A stretch of DNA of 64,000 bases from Pseudomonadota bacterium (GCA_963205175.1 CAUJIW010000084.1:1-64000); one strand, 5' to 3'; shown: positions 42,667 through 52,504, counted from the first letter of the stretch. Notes: generated by a model from the letters alone, not told the origin. Translations and numbers: made by a program.

Positions 42667-43112
42667 GCGGAAAACTCCATCTGGCGCAGGGTACGGCCCT
42701 CGAACTGCTCGATGCGGGCGACCACCCAGTCGGGAATCGGCTGTGAGGTGCTGTAGTCGGGGCTGACATGGACGTGGATCATCTCGCCGCTCGCCCGCAG
42801 GTCTTCTCCGCCGGGGCCGTGAATCTCGTAGGTGGTGTGGATGCTCGAACGGCCGATGCGGCTGGTGCGCATGCAGATGGCGATCACTTCGTCGAAGACG
42901 ATCGATCTCTTGTACTCGACCACCGCCTTGACCACCTGGAAGTCGACCATGTCCGGGCCGGGCAGGGTATGGATGCCCATCTCGCGCCAGTATTCGGTGA
43001 GCCCGATGTCGACATAGTCAAGATAGCGGGCGTTGAAGACCACCGCCTGGGCGTCGATCTCGGCGTAACGCACCCGCTTGTCGTAGGAGAACCTGAAATC
43101 GCCCCGTGCCAC
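42663..43112 (-). CDS. Acyl-CoA thioesterase, YbgC/4-hydroxybenzoyl-CoA type
   Basis: A 149-residue hot-dog fold enzyme. The active-site segment VRYAEIDAQAVVFNARYLDYVDI corresponds to the YbgC motif, with Asp near residue 20 (usual form is DxxGVVY; here DAQAVVF). IHVHVSP is in the last strand. The start is GTG with AAAGGAG upstream. Overlap with gloA by 4 bp suggests a shared transcript. Substrate is uncertain, because the catalytic loop deviates slightly from the typical sequence. Confidence 0.85.
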   Translation of the reverse strand: MARGDFRFSYDKRVRYAEIDAQAVVFNARYLDYVDIGLTEYWREMGIHTLPGPDMVDFQVVKAVVEYKRSIVFDEVIAICMRTSRIGRSSIHTTYEIHGPGGEDLRASGEMIHVHVSPDYSTSQPIPDWVVARIEQFEGRTLRQMEFSA

Positions 43113-43309
43113 GCTGGCTCCTTTCCGGCGTCACTTGCTGTATGTCCGGCGAACGACCCGCTCGTTGACGGAAAATGATCCGCACGCCGACAGGCAGGTC
43201 TAGCCATGGCGGGGATGACTGGAAAGAGGCAACAGAGCACTGCTGCGTCGTCACCGTCGCGACAATCGCCTTGACGGCGGGCGGCGTGCTTGGCGGCGGG
43301 GCGCACGGA

Positions 43310-45100
43310 CTAACCGTAGAGCTGTTCCAGCCGGGTACCGTAGGCGCGCTTGATGACATGGCGGCGGATCTTCAGCGTCGGCGTCATCTGCTCGTTCTCG
43401 ACAGAGAAGGGCGCATCGGCGATCGCGATGCGCCGGACCCGCTCGATCACCGACAGCCGGGCGTTGACCCGGTCGACCGCCGCCGCCAGCGCCCGCTTGA
43501 AATCCGTATCCGCATGCAGGGCCTGCAGGTCGCTCGTCTTGCCATGGGCAGGAGCCCAGTCACGCGCCCAGTCGGGGTCGGGCACCACCAGACCGACGAG
43601 ATGCGGGCGCTTGTCGCCATACACCATCGCCTGCAGGATTTCCGGCTCCAGCGTCAGCATCCCCTCGACCCGCTGCGGCGAGACATTGTCGCCCTTGTCG
43701 TTGACAATGATGTCCTTCTTGCGGTCGGTGATCACGATGTGGCCGGCCTCGTCTATATGGCCGATATCGCCGGTATGCAGCCAGCCATCCACCAGCACCC
43801 GCGCGGTCTCCTCGGGGTTCTGCCAGTAGCCCTGGGTGACCAGCTCGCCGCGTACCAGGATTTCGCCATCCTCGGCGATCCTGACCTCGACCCCGGTCAT
43901 CGGCGGGCCGACGCTGTGCATCCGCACCCCCCGCGACGGCCGGTTGCAGGAGATGATCGGCGCGGCCTCGGTCTGGCCATAGCCTTGCAGCAGCGGCAGT
44001 CCGATGGCGAAGAAAAAGATGCCGACATCGGGCGTCAGCGGCGCGCCGCCGGACACCATCGCTTTCAGCCGGCCGCCGAAGCGGGCCTGGGCGCGCTTGC
44101 GGATGGTGCGGTCAAGCAGCCGGTCAAGCCAGCCCTCCCACCAGGCCAGCGGCTCGCCGGCGTAGCGTCGGGCGCCCAGTCGCAGGGCCTGGTCAAGCAG
44201 CAGCGCCGGCAGCCGCCCCTGCTTCTCGATCGCCTTGGAGATGCGGGTGCGCAGCACCTCGAACAGGCGGGGCACCACCACCATGATGGTCGGCCGGGCT
44301 TCCTCGATGTTGGCGGCGAGTTTTTCGAGACCCTCCGCATAGTAGATCTCGGCCCCCAGCGACATCGGCAGGAACTGGCCGCCGGTGTGCTCATAGGCGT
44401 GGCTGAGCGGCAGGAAGGAGAGGAACACGTCGTCGCTGGGCGGAAAGTCCTCGCGGACGATGGCGCCGGCTCCCGCGACATTGTGCAGGATGGCGCCGTG
44501 ATGCTGCATCACCCCGCGCGGCGCGCCGCCGGTGCCGGAGGTATAGATCAGGCAGGCGATATCGGTGCGCTGGAAGGTGGCCCAGCCGCGCGCTTCCTCG
44601 ACGCTGGTGGCGCTGGCGGCCAGCAGGGAGTCGAGGTCATGAATCTGGGCGACCGAGGCCTGGCCGATGCGCAGCGGCTCCATGCCGATCACCATCCGGC
44701 AGGTGGCGGTCTGGTACACCGCCGGCAGCAGGGTTTTGGCGAGCTTCGGGCCGGAGACGAAGGCGGCGACGGCACCCGAGTTCTCCAGGATGTGCAGGTG
44801 GTCGCGCTCGGTATTGGTGGTGTAGGCCGGCACGGTCACGGCGCCGGCGGCCATGATCGCCATGTCGGCGATCAGCCATTCCGGCCGGTTTTCGGAAACG
44901 ATCACCACCCGGTCGCCGGGACGGATGCCCAGCGTTTTCAGGGCGCCGGCCAGCTTCGCCACCCGCCGGGCGGTCTCCGCCCAGCTGATCGGCTGCCACG
45001 CTTCGTCCTGCTTCGACCACAGGAACGGCCGCTCGCCCTTCGTCGCCGCCTGGTCGAACAGCATCTCGACCAGGTTGTTCCACTTGTCCGGTGTCTTCAC
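43310..45100 (-). CDS. Long-chain acyl-CoA synthetase (AMP-binding)
   Basis: A 596-residue adenylate-forming enzyme activating fatty acids with ATP and CoA. P-loop-like motif: LIYTSGTGGAPRGVMQHH. Later motifs are GYGQTEAAP and HTGDIGHIDEAGHIVITDRKKDIIV. The C-terminal lysine region (QMTPTLKIRRHVI) is present. The start is GTG at 45100 with GGAGAGG upstream; the open frame extends farther but lies within the ggt gene there. No membrane span is evident. It belongs to the FadD15/long-chain (AAE) branch. It is the first gene of the strand run leading to the thioesterase and glyoxalases, with a 197-bp gap. Confidence 0.92.
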   Translation of the reverse strand: MKTPDKWNNLVEMLFDQAATKGERPFLWSKQDEAWQPISWAETARRVAKLAGALKTLGIRPGDRVVIVSENRPEWLIADMAIMAAGAVTVPAYTTNTERDHLHILENSGAVAAFVSGPKLAKTLLPAVYQTATCRMVIGMEPLRIGQASVAQIHDLDSLLAASATSVEEARGWATFQRTDIACLIYTSGTGGAPRGVMQHHGAILHNVAGAGAIVREDFPPSDDVFLSFLPLSHAYEHTGGQFLPMSLGAEIYYAEGLEKLAANIEEARPTIMVVVPRLFEVLRTRISKAIEKQGRLPALLLDQALRLGARRYAGEPLAWWEGWLDRLLDRTIRKRAQARFGGRLKAMVSGGAPLTPDVGIFFFAIGLPLLQGYGQTEAAPIISCNRPSRGVRMHSVGPPMTGVEVRIAEDGEILVRGELVTQGYWQNPEETARVLVDGWLHTGDIGHIDEAGHIVITDRKKDIIVNDKGDNVSPQRVEGMLTLEPEILQAMVYGDKRPHLVGLVVPDPDWARDWAPAHGKTSDLQALHADTDFKRALAAAVDRVNARLSVIERVRRIAIADAPFSVENEQMTPTLKIRRHVIKRAYGTRLEQLYG

Positions 45101-45190
45101 GCCCGAACCTCTCCCAGGGACATCCTTATGATTACGTCTAATAAGGGCATCATTGTCATGAAAGAGCAACAGGTCTGCGCGGGGGGCGTC

Positions 45191-45229
45191 GCCTTCAGTC
45201 GCCGCTGATCTTGCCTTCAGTCGCCGCTG
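45191..45229. repeat. 22-bp duplication spanning the ggt stop codon
   Basis: GCCTTCAGTCGCCGCTG occurs exactly at 45191-45207 and 45213-45229. The second copy contains the ggt stop (TCA at 45217-45219). The last codons and stop of ggt have been copied just downstream of the gene. Confidence 0.75.
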
Positions 45230-46986
45230 GCGATGCCTTCCCGGCGCGGATCGACGCCGCCGAGGTAGTGCGCCGCGCCATCGGCGTCGTGGACGACCTG
45301 TATGCCGGTCAGGCCGGAGATGTTGGCCCGCGTCACCACCGTGTGGCCCATGGCCTCCAGCGCCGGGGTCAGTGCCTCCAGTGGGGTGCCGGCCTCCACC
45401 TCGATGCGCGGATTGTCGCCGTGCAGGTTGGGCAGGCTGATGGCCTGCTGCACGTCGAGCCCCCAGTCGAGCACGCCGACGACGGTTTTCAGCACATGGC
45501 CGATGATGCGGCTGCCGCCGGCCGAGCCCAGCGCCAGCACCAGCCGGCCCTGGTCGTCGAACACCAGCGTCGGCGACATCGAGCTGAGCGGCCGCTTGCC
45601 GGCCTCGGCGCGGTTGATGACGGGGGTGCCATTGGCTTCGGGGCGCATGGCGAAGTCGGTCAACTCGTTGTTGAGCAGATAGCCGTCGACCATGATGAAG
45701 CTGCCGAAACCGGACTGGATGGAGCCGGTGAAGGTGGCGGCGTTGCCGGCCTTGTCCACAACTGCCCAGTGGCTGGTCGAGGGCAGGTCGGCGCTCCGGC
45801 CCGGTGCCCATGCGCTTTGCACCAGCCCCGGTGGCGTGCCGGCGGTCGCTGGCGGTCCGGCCTTGTCGGGGTCGATCAGCCGGCCGCGCCCCCGCAGGTA
45901 GCCGGGGTCGGTGAGGCCGGCCACCGGCACCTCGGCGAACGCCGGATCGGCGAGGTACATCTCGCGGTCGGCGAAGGCCAGCGCGGTCGCCTCGGCGATC
46001 AGGTGGACGGCCTGGGGTGACGTCGGTCCCAGCGCCTTGAGATCGAAGCGCTCCAGCATCTTCAGCTCACCCAGCAGGGTGGTGGCGCCGGACGATGGCG
46101 GCCCCATGCTGCACACCGTGTAGACGCGGTAGCCGCCGCACACCGCCGGTCGCTCGATGGCGCGGTAGCCGGCGAAGTCGGCGGCCGTCACCGGCACCGG
46201 CGACAGCGGTGCGGTGCTGATGGCGGTGGCGGCGCGGGCGGCGGCGGGGCCGACATAATAAGCGTCCGCGCCACCGGTGGCGATCTCGCGCAGCAGCTGG
46301 GCAAGCTCGGGGTTCCTGAGCACCGTGCCTACCGGCTTGGGCGTGCCGTCGGCCTGATAGTAATGACTGTGCATCGCCGGGAACTGGCGGGCGATGTCAC
46401 GGGCGCTGGTCAAGGCTGCGTTGAGGCGTGGCGAGATGGCGAAGCCGTCGGTGGCGATGCGGATCGCCGGTTGGAACAGCCGCACCCACGCCAGCTTGCC
46501 GTGGCGGCGGTGGGCCATCTCCATCATCCGCAACATGCCGGGCACGCCCACCGTATGGCCGCCGACATAGCCTTGCGGGAACGGGCGCTGCTTGCCGTCG
46601 GCGTCCAAGAACAGCGCCGGCGTCGCCGAGGCCGGCGCTGTCTCGCGGCCGTCGAAGCTGGTGATCTCACGGCTGGCGGCGTCGAAGGTGAGCAGGAAGC
46701 CGCCACCGCCAATGCCCTGCGACTGCGGTTCGACGATGCCCAGCACGAGTTGCATGGCGATGGCGGCATCCACCGCCGAACCGCCGGCGTCGATGATCTC
46801 CCGACCGGCGGCGGTGGCGATAGGGTTGGCCGAGACCACCATCGACGTGCGGCCCGGCACCGCCGCCTTCGGCGCGTCGCGGCTGACCTGGGCCTCGTAG
46901 GCGACCTGGGCCCGCGCGGGGGGGGCGGCCAGCGCCAGCATGGCGAGCGCCGCCGTCCTCACCCAATCAAGCCGCCGTCCCTGCAT
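45217..46986 (-). CDS. ggt: Gamma-glutamyltransferase
   Basis: A 589-residue periplasmic Ntn hydrolase that cleaves or transfers the gamma-glutamyl group of glutathione. The signal peptide is about 26 residues (ALAMLALAAPPARA). The proenzyme self-cleaves before Thr404, in STSHWAVVDKAGNA. The large subunit shows GGGGFLLTFDA and SFDGRETAP; the small subunit shows SGFGSFIMVDGYLLNNELTDF and KRPLSSMSPT. The ATG at 46986 has GGAG 6 bp upstream. It is divergent from the flavoprotein gene. Its 3' end is duplicated in 45191-45229. Confidence 0.95.
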   Translation of the reverse strand: MQGRRLDWVRTAALAMLALAAPPARAQVAYEAQVSRDAPKAAVPGRTSMVVSANPIATAAGREIIDAGGSAVDAAIAMQLVLGIVEPQSQGIGGGGFLLTFDAASREITSFDGRETAPASATPALFLDADGKQRPFPQGYVGGHTVGVPGMLRMMEMAHRRHGKLAWVRLFQPAIRIATDGFAISPRLNAALTSARDIARQFPAMHSHYYQADGTPKPVGTVLRNPELAQLLREIATGGADAYYVGPAAARAATAISTAPLSPVPVTAADFAGYRAIERPAVCGGYRVYTVCSMGPPSSGATTLLGELKMLERFDLKALGPTSPQAVHLIAEATALAFADREMYLADPAFAEVPVAGLTDPGYLRGRGRLIDPDKAGPPATAGTPPGLVQSAWAPGRSADLPSTSHWAVVDKAGNAATFTGSIQSGFGSFIMVDGYLLNNELTDFAMRPEANGTPVINRAEAGKRPLSSMSPTLVFDDQGRLVLALGSAGGSRIIGHVLKTVVGVLDWGLDVQQAISLPNLHGDNPRIEVEAGTPLEALTPALEAMGHTVVTRANISGLTGIQVVHDADGAAHYLGGVDPRREGIASGD

Positions 46987-47158
46987 GCCCAACTCCACTG
47001 CTCAACACCTGTCCCGGCCGTGACCAGCCGTGGCGGCGAGTTTAGGGCGCTTTGCCGGCCTGTCCAGCAAGGGCCTTGTCGCCTGTCCCCTAAGGCGCGC
47101 GGTGCCGAGCACGCACGGTGCGTTTCCCCTGACGGCGGACTTGGGCTAGGGAGGCGCC

Positions 47159-48430
47159 ATGGATACCCTGCCAACCGCCGCGACAACCCCCGCCCCGCCC
47201 GCCGGCGGCGATGCCCGCTGGGTCGCCGTCGTCGGCGGTGGCCCGGCCGGGCTGATGGCCGCCGAGACACTGGCGCGCGCCGGCCTGGTGGTCCGGCTGT
47301 ACGAGCGCATGCCCTCATTGGGCCGGCGACTCCTGATGGCCGGGCGCGGCGGTCTCAACCTCACCCACAGCGAGCCGCTGCCGGCCTTTCTCGCCCGCTA
47401 CGGCCCGGCGGCCGGCCCGGTGGCGGCGGCGGTCGAGGCTTTCCCGCCCGCCGATCTCGTCGCCTGGTGCGAGGGGCTGGGCCAGCCGACTTTCGTCGGC
47501 TCCAGCGGCCGGGTGTTCCCCCGCGCCCTCAAGGCCTCGCCGCTGCTGCGGGCCTGGATCGCCCGGCTGCAGGCCCTGGGGGTGGCGATCAATCTCCGCC
47601 ACGACTGGCGCGGCTGGGACGAGGGGGGGCGTCTGCTGGTGGCCGGCCCCGACGGCGCGGTGGCGACGCTGGAACCGGCGGCGACCATCCTGGCGCTGGG
47701 TGGGGCGAGCTGGCCCCGGCTTGGCGCCAATGGCGACTGGGTGGCCCCGCTCGCCGCCGCCGGCATGGCGGTGACGCCGCTCCGACCCGCCAACTGCGGC
47801 TTTGTCGTCGGCTGGACACGTGACTTCGCCGCGCGCTTCCAGGGCCAGCCCCTCAAGACCATCGCGCTGACACTGGGCGCGCGCACCGTAAGAGGCGAGG
47901 CGGTGGTGACCGCCACCGGTATCGAGGGGGGCGCGGTCTATGCCCTGTCGGCCCCGCTCCGGGACACCATCGCCACTGAGGGGCGGGCGTGTGTCGCGAT
48001 CGACCTCAAGCCGGACCAGCCGCTGGACGCGCTGGCGGCGAAGCTCGCCAAGGCGCTGGCCCGCCCTGGAGCCTCGCTGGCGACGGTGCTGCGCAAGGCA
48101 GCGGGCCTGTCGCCGCTGGCGGTCAACCTGCTGCGTGAGGCCCATGGCGTGGCGTTGCCACGCGAGGCAGGCGCGCTGGCGGCGCTGGTGAAGGCGGTGC
48201 CGCTGACGCTGCTCGCGGCGCAACCGATCGCGCGGGCGATCTCCACCGCCGGCGGGGTGAATCTTGGGGCGCTCGATGGAAGCCTGATGGTTCGTGATCG
48301 CCCGGGTTTGTTCCTGTCTGGTGAAATGCTGGATTGGGAAGCGCCGACGGGCGGTTATCTGCTGCAAGCTTCGTTCGCCACTGGCCGGGCGGCGGCGCGG
48401 GGCGTGAGCGCGTGGCTGGCGTCGCGCTGA
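47159..48430 (+). CDS. HI0933-type flavoprotein (TIGR03862-like)
   Basis: A 423-residue FAD-binding protein. The N-terminal dinucleotide motif is [21 protein letters not shown], and MPSLGRRLLMAGRGGLNLTH is the family signature. PTFVGSSGRVFPRALKASPLLRAW and the C-terminal ISTAGGVNLGALDGSLMVRDRPGLFLSGEMLDWEAPTGG block (quoted in parts: AGGV, SGEMLDW) mark the HI0933/BaiN-like group. Substrate unknown; probably a cytoplasmic oxidoreductase. It is transcribed away from ggt and ahead of the DUF885 gene. Confidence 0.85.
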   Translation: MDTLPTAATTPAPPAGGDARWVAVVGGGPAGLMAAETLARAGLVVRLYERMPSLGRRLLMAGRGGLNLTHSEPLPAFLARYGPAAGPVAAAVEAFPPADLVAWCEGLGQPTFVGSSGRVFPRALKASPLLRAWIARLQALGVAINLRHDWRGWDEGGRLLVAGPDGAVATLEPAATILALGGASWPRLGANGDWVAPLAAAGMAVTPLRPANCGFVVGWTRDFAARFQGQPLKTIALTLGARTVRGEAVVTATGIEGGAVYALSAPLRDTIATEGRACVAIDLKPDQPLDALAAKLAKALARPGASLATVLRKAAGLSPLAVNLLREAHGVALPREAGALAALVKAVPLTLLAAQPIARAISTAGGVNLGALDGSLMVRDRPGLFLSGEMLDWEAPTGGYLLQASFATGRAAARGVSAWLASR

Positions 48431-48532
48431 AATAATCTTGCGTCGATCCCCGCACGCGTTAGCCTGCCGCCATTCAGGCCGGGGGCGCGTGTCTGCGCCG
48501 GGGGTACGGCCGTGCAACAAGGAGGGTTCATC

Positions 48533-50374
48533 ATGCGCGCTTTCCGCGCCTTCGCCACGTCATTCGCCCTGGCTCTCGCCACCACCACTGCGATGGGCTC
48601 GTTGAGCATCCTGGCGGCGCCTGTCGAGGCGGCCGAGGACGAGACCAGTCGTTTCAATGCCTTTCTGGAGCAGGCCTTCCAGGCCGAGGTCGCCAGCTCG
48701 CCGACCTTCCAGACCCAGCTCGGCATCAAGACCGACTATGGCAAGTGGGACGACATGTCGGAGGCCGGTGCGATCGACGACTATGCGCGGCGCGCAAAGA
48801 CACTTGCAGTGATGCGCGAGAGCTTCGATTTCGCCAAGCTGTCGCCGGACGCGCGGCTGTCGTGGCGGATCATGGAATCCAACGCCCGCCGCGAGGAAGC
48901 GGCCCTGCGCTTCCGCAACCATGACTATGTGTTCGACCAGATGAACGGCGCGCAGAGCCAGCTGCCGGCGTTTCTCATCAACCTGCATCGCATCGATACC
49001 AAAGCGGACGCCGAGGCCTACGTCTCGCGCCTCAACGGCTTGAAACCGCTGATGGCGACGTTGCTCGCCGAGACCCGCAAGCGGGCGGCACTGGGCGTGA
49101 TGCCGCCCAAGTGGGTGTTCCCCTACGTCATCGCGGATGCACGCAACATCATTACCGGAGCACCCTTCACCAAGGGCGCGGACTCGACGCTGCTGGCCGA
49201 CTTCAAGGCCAAGGTCGCCAGGCTGAAGCTGCCGGCGGCCGAGGAGAAGGCGCTGGTGGACGCCGCCAGTGCCGCGCTGCTGGGCGCGGTCAAGCCCGCC
49301 TATGAGGAACTGATCGCGCTGATGCAGGCTCAGGAAGCGCGGGCGACCAATGATGACGGCGTGTGGAAGCTGCCCGATGGCGCCGCCTATTACGCCGAGC
49401 GGCTGGCCAACTACACCACCACCAGCCTGACGCCTGACGAGATCCACAGCTTTGGCCTGTCTGAAGTCGCCCGCATCCACCAGGAGATGGCGGCGGTGAT
49501 GACGCGTGTCGGTTTCAAGGGTGACCTCAAGGCCTTCTTCAAGGCCGTGCAGGACGATCCGAAGCAATATTACCGGAACGACGCCAGGGGTCGTGCCGCC
49601 TATCTCGCCGAGGCGACGCGGGTGATCGACGCCGCCCGCGCCAAGCTGCCGGCCTATTTCGGTCTACTGCCCAGGGCGGAGATGGTGGTGAAGCCGGTGG
49701 AGGCGTTCCGCGAGAAATCCGCCGGCAAGGCCTTCTACCAGCGGCCGGCGCCGGATGGCTCACGGCCGGGCGTCTATTACGCCAACCTCTACGACATGAA
49801 GGACATGCCGAAATATCAGCTGGAGGCCCTGGCCTATCATGAGGGCATTCCCGGCCACCACCTGCAGCTGGCAATCTCGGGTGAATTGAAGGATGTGCCG
49901 AGCCTGCGCAAGTTCGGCCGCTTCACCGCCTATTCCGAGGGCTGGGGGCTTTACGCCGAGCGGCTGGGCAAGGAGATGGGTTTCTACACCGACCCCTATG
50001 CCGAATTCGGCCGGCTGAGTCAGGAGCTGTGGCGGGCGGTGCGGCTGGTTGTCGACACCGGCCTTCACGCCAAGAAGTGGACCCGCGAGCAGGCGATCCA
50101 GTATCACCTCGACAACACGCCAAATTCCGTGGGCGAAGCGACCAAGGCGGTCGAACGCTACATCATCTATCCCGGTCAGGCGACCGCCTACCAGATCGGC
50201 ATGACCGAGATCGTCAAGGCCCGTGAATCGGCGCGCGCCATCATGGGTGACCGCTTCGACATCCGCGGCTTCCACGATGTGGTGCTGGGGGCAGGCCCGG
50301 TACCGCTTGATATCCTGCACGAGAATGTCGCGGCCTGGGCTCGCGGCGAGAGTGGTGCCCCCGGCACCCGCTGA
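48533..50374 (+). CDS. DUF885 family secreted metallopeptidase
   Basis: A 613-residue protein with a signal peptide of about 36 residues (LSILAAPVEA-AED). DUF885 proteins resemble zinc carboxypeptidases of the M32/M2 class. The metal-binding motif HEGIPGHH sits at residues 436-443, followed by a Glu-containing segment (AYSEGWGLYAERL, about 464-476) that fits the third ligand. The ATG at 48533 follows AAGGAGG; a TTG-type extension at 48512 is not needed. It converges on nhaA across a hairpin. The enzyme is expected in the periplasm; its substrate is not known. Confidence 0.88.
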   Translation: MRAFRAFATSFALALATTTAMGSLSILAAPVEAAEDETSRFNAFLEQAFQAEVASSPTFQTQLGIKTDYGKWDDMSEAGAIDDYARRAKTLAVMRESFDFAKLSPDARLSWRIMESNARREEAALRFRNHDYVFDQMNGAQSQLPAFLINLHRIDTKADAEAYVSRLNGLKPLMATLLAETRKRAALGVMPPKWVFPYVIADARNIITGAPFTKGADSTLLADFKAKVARLKLPAAEEKALVDAASAALLGAVKPAYEELIALMQAQEARATNDDGVWKLPDGAAYYAERLANYTTTSLTPDEIHSFGLSEVARIHQEMAAVMTRVGFKGDLKAFFKAVQDDPKQYYRNDARGRAAYLAEATRVIDAARAKLPAYFGLLPRAEMVVKPVEAFREKSAGKAFYQRPAPDGSRPGVYYANLYDMKDMPKYQLEALAYHEGIPGHHLQLAISGELKDVPSLRKFGRFTAYSEGWGLYAERLGKEMGFYTDPYAEFGRLSQELWRAVRLVVDTGLHAKKWTREQAIQYHLDNTPNSVGEATKAVERYIIYPGQATAYQIGMTEIVKARESARAIMGDRFDIRGFHDVVLGAGPVPLDILHENVAAWARGESGAPGTR

Positions 50375-50392
50375 CGGCAAGATCGATGCTGT

Positions 50393-50425
50393 CCGCCCGG
50401 TTGCGCGTTCAGCGCTGCCGGGCGG
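50393..50425. terminator. Nested hairpin between DUF885 gene and nhaA
   Basis: CCGCCCGG (50393-50400) pairs with CCGGGCGG (50418-50425), with an inner GCGC/GCGC pair. It overlaps the last codons of nhaA and could serve both converging genes. Confidence 0.5.
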
Positions 50426-51599
50426 CAAGCCGCAGCAGCGCCAGGCCGCCCAGTGCCGAGATCAGTGATCCGGTCAGGATGCCCAGCCGGATGTCGTCGG
50501 CGTGCAGCCCACCGGGGAAGGCCAGCCCGCCGATGAACAGGCTCATGGTGAAGCCGATGCCGCAGATCACCGACATGCCATAGAGGCCGGTCCAGTTGGC
50601 GCCGTCCGGCATCCGCACCCAGCCGGCCTTGATCATCAGCCAACAGGCACCGAACACGCCGATCTGCTTCCCGGCCACCAGACCGGCGGTGATGCCCATG
50701 GGGATGGGGGCGGCGAGATCGGCCAGCGAAAGGCCGCGCAGGTCGAGGCCTGCGTTGGCGAAGGCAAAGATAGGCAGGATCGCGAAGGCGACCCAAGGGT
50801 GCAGGGCGTGTTCCAGCGTCTCCAGCGGCGACACATCGGCACGACGTGGCAGCCGCAGCGGGATGAACAGCGCCGTCACCACGCCGGCAATGGTGGCATG
50901 CAGGCCTGATTTCAGAACGAACACCCACATTGCCGCACCCACCAGCAGGAATGGCCACAGTCGCTTGGGGTAGAAGCGGTTGAGCGCTGCCAGCACCACC
51001 ATGCAGACAACGGCGCCCAGCAGGTAACCCAGGCTGAGTTTGGCGGTGTAGAACAGGGCGATGATGATGATCGCGCCCATGTCGTCGACCACGGCGATGG
51101 CGGTCAGCAAGACCTTCAACGTCAGGGGAGTGCCCTTGCCGGCCAGCGAGAAGATGCAGATGGCGAAGGCAATGTCGGTGGCCGACGGGATCGCCCAGCC
51201 ATGGACGGCCGAGGCGTCCTGGTGGTTGAACAGCACATAGATGATCGCGGGCACCACCATGCCGCCCAGTGCCGCCACCATTGGCAGGATGATCTGGTCG
51301 CGGCTGGACAGCTGGCCCTGGACGATCTCGCGTTTGATCTCCAGCCCGACGAGCAGGAAGAAGATCGCCATCAAGCCGTCATTGATCCAGAGAATCAGCG
51401 GCTTGGTCAGGCTGGCACTGTCGATGCCGAGCGTCAGACGATGTTCCTGGAAGGCGTCATAAAGGGGCGCCGCCGGTGAATTGCGCATGATGATGGCGAT
51501 GGCGGCGGCAATGAGAAGCATGATGCCACCGGCGGCCTCCAGGCGGAAAAACTCCCGTAACATCGTTGCCGGGGCTCGCCATACCGGTGCACGCATCAT
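50409..51599 (-). CDS. nhaA: Na+/H+ antiporter NhaA
   Basis: A 396-residue inner-membrane antiporter with about 12 spans that expels Na+ for H+. The paired ion-binding aspartates lie in TAIAVVDDMGAIIIIALFY. GLMAIFFLLVGLEIKREI (TM2-3) and WAIPSATDIAFAI (TM4) are strongly conserved. Two adjacent ATGs (51599, 51596) follow AGGAG; the second has the better spacing. A MarR-type regulator lies 179 bp upstream on the same strand. Confidence 0.96.
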   Translation of the reverse strand: MMRAPVWRAPATMLREFFRLEAAGGIMLLIAAAIAIIMRNSPAAPLYDAFQEHRLTLGIDSASLTKPLILWINDGLMAIFFLLVGLEIKREIVQGQLSSRDQIILPMVAALGGMVVPAIIYVLFNHQDASAVHGWAIPSATDIAFAICIFSLAGKGTPLTLKVLLTAIAVVDDMGAIIIIALFYTAKLSLGYLLGAVVCMVVLAALNRFYPKRLWPFLLVGAAMWVFVLKSGLHATIAGVVTALFIPLRLPRRADVSPLETLEHALHPWVAFAILPIFAFANAGLDLRGLSLADLAAPIPMGITAGLVAGKQIGVFGACWLMIKAGWVRMPDGANWTGLYGMSVICGIGFTMSLFIGGLAFPGGLHADDIRLGILTGSLISALGGLALLRLAARQR

Positions 51600-51778
51600 T
51601 CACTCCTGCGGTTCGTCAACGTGGCGATCGGGTCGGTCCGGCTAAAGGCGGTACACCTCGGTCCAAAGCCGGCTGCCCGCCGCCACGTGCGGCGTCACGT
51701 CAACTCGTTGACCCTTCTAGATAAGGGGCTGACAGGGGGGGTCAACCGAAACCGGTCGCGGCACGGCGCGACGGATGC

Positions 51779-52279
51779 TCAATCCGTCGGTGCCGCGGTG
51801 TGGCTGGCGGTCGTGATCAGGCGATTCAACATGCCGATAAGCGCACGCAGTTCGTCGGGCGTGAACAACGCCCGGTATTTCTCTTCCTGGCGGAAAACCG
51901 CCTCGCGCATCTGTGTCAGCGTTTCCCGGCCCCTGTCGGTTGCGTGCAGGCAATGGCGGCGGCGATCGTCAGCGGACTGGCGCCGCTCCGCCAGACCCTC
52001 GCGTTCCAGCAGGTCGATCAGCGACACGATGGTCGCCTTGTCGATGTCCAGCTCGCGCGAGAGTTCGATCTGGGAGATGCCGGGGTTGGCGACGATCAGC
52101 GCGAGCGTGCTGAACTGTCCGGGGCGCAGTTCTCCCTGGCCAACCTCGCTGGCGAAGTCGCGCCAGAGGTGCAGTTGCGCCCGCCGGACACTATGCTGAA
52201 GCAGGTCCGGCAGAAAACTCAGATTTACCCTTGCCCCTTGCGATGTGGCGTGTTGGCCCGACTTGCGCCTCATGCTCAT
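51779..52279 (-). CDS. MarR-family transcriptional regulator
   Basis: A 166-residue winged-helix regulator. The recognition region is ISQIELSRELDIDKATIVSLIDLLEREGLAER, and the wing is RRQSADDRRRHCLHATDRG. Dimerisation helices flank it at both ends. A possible start two codons later (52273) exists. Target and ligand are unknown. Such genes often control a neighbour, and nhaA downstream and the upstream 226-bp spacer are the nearest candidates. Confidence 0.92.
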   Translation of the reverse strand: MSMRRKSGQHATSQGARVNLSFLPDLLQHSVRRAQLHLWRDFASEVGQGELRPGQFSTLALIVANPGISQIELSRELDIDKATIVSLIDLLEREGLAERRQSADDRRRHCLHATDRGRETLTQMREAVFRQEEKYRALFTPDELRALIGMLNRLITTASHTAAPTD

Positions 52280-52504
52280 ATCGGCGTGCCTTTGTTTTTA
52301 TTTTCAGGCGGTTCCGCTGTATGGAATGCGCCCTCCCCCATGCCTGAGCAGCGGTCCGGTTCCGGCTTCCGTAACGTCAGGCACCCAATGATTCGCAACG
52401 TAACCAATCCGCAGCATCTGGGCTAGACCCTGATCGCGTCTGCTGCTTGGCGCCCTGACGCACCTATCAGGTGCGATGGAGCGTGACAGCGATGCGCTGG
52501 TGGG

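Noticed and set aside
46363-47823. 486-codon frame across ggt and the flavoprotein gene
   Set aside because: It is antisense to ggt, then out of frame in the flavoprotein gene. Both real genes are well supported.
52280-52504. Possible operator between the MarR gene and the receiver gene
   Set aside because: Two loose AACGT-containing repeats are present near 52372 and 52395, but they do not form a clear dyad. The evidence is too weak to annotate.
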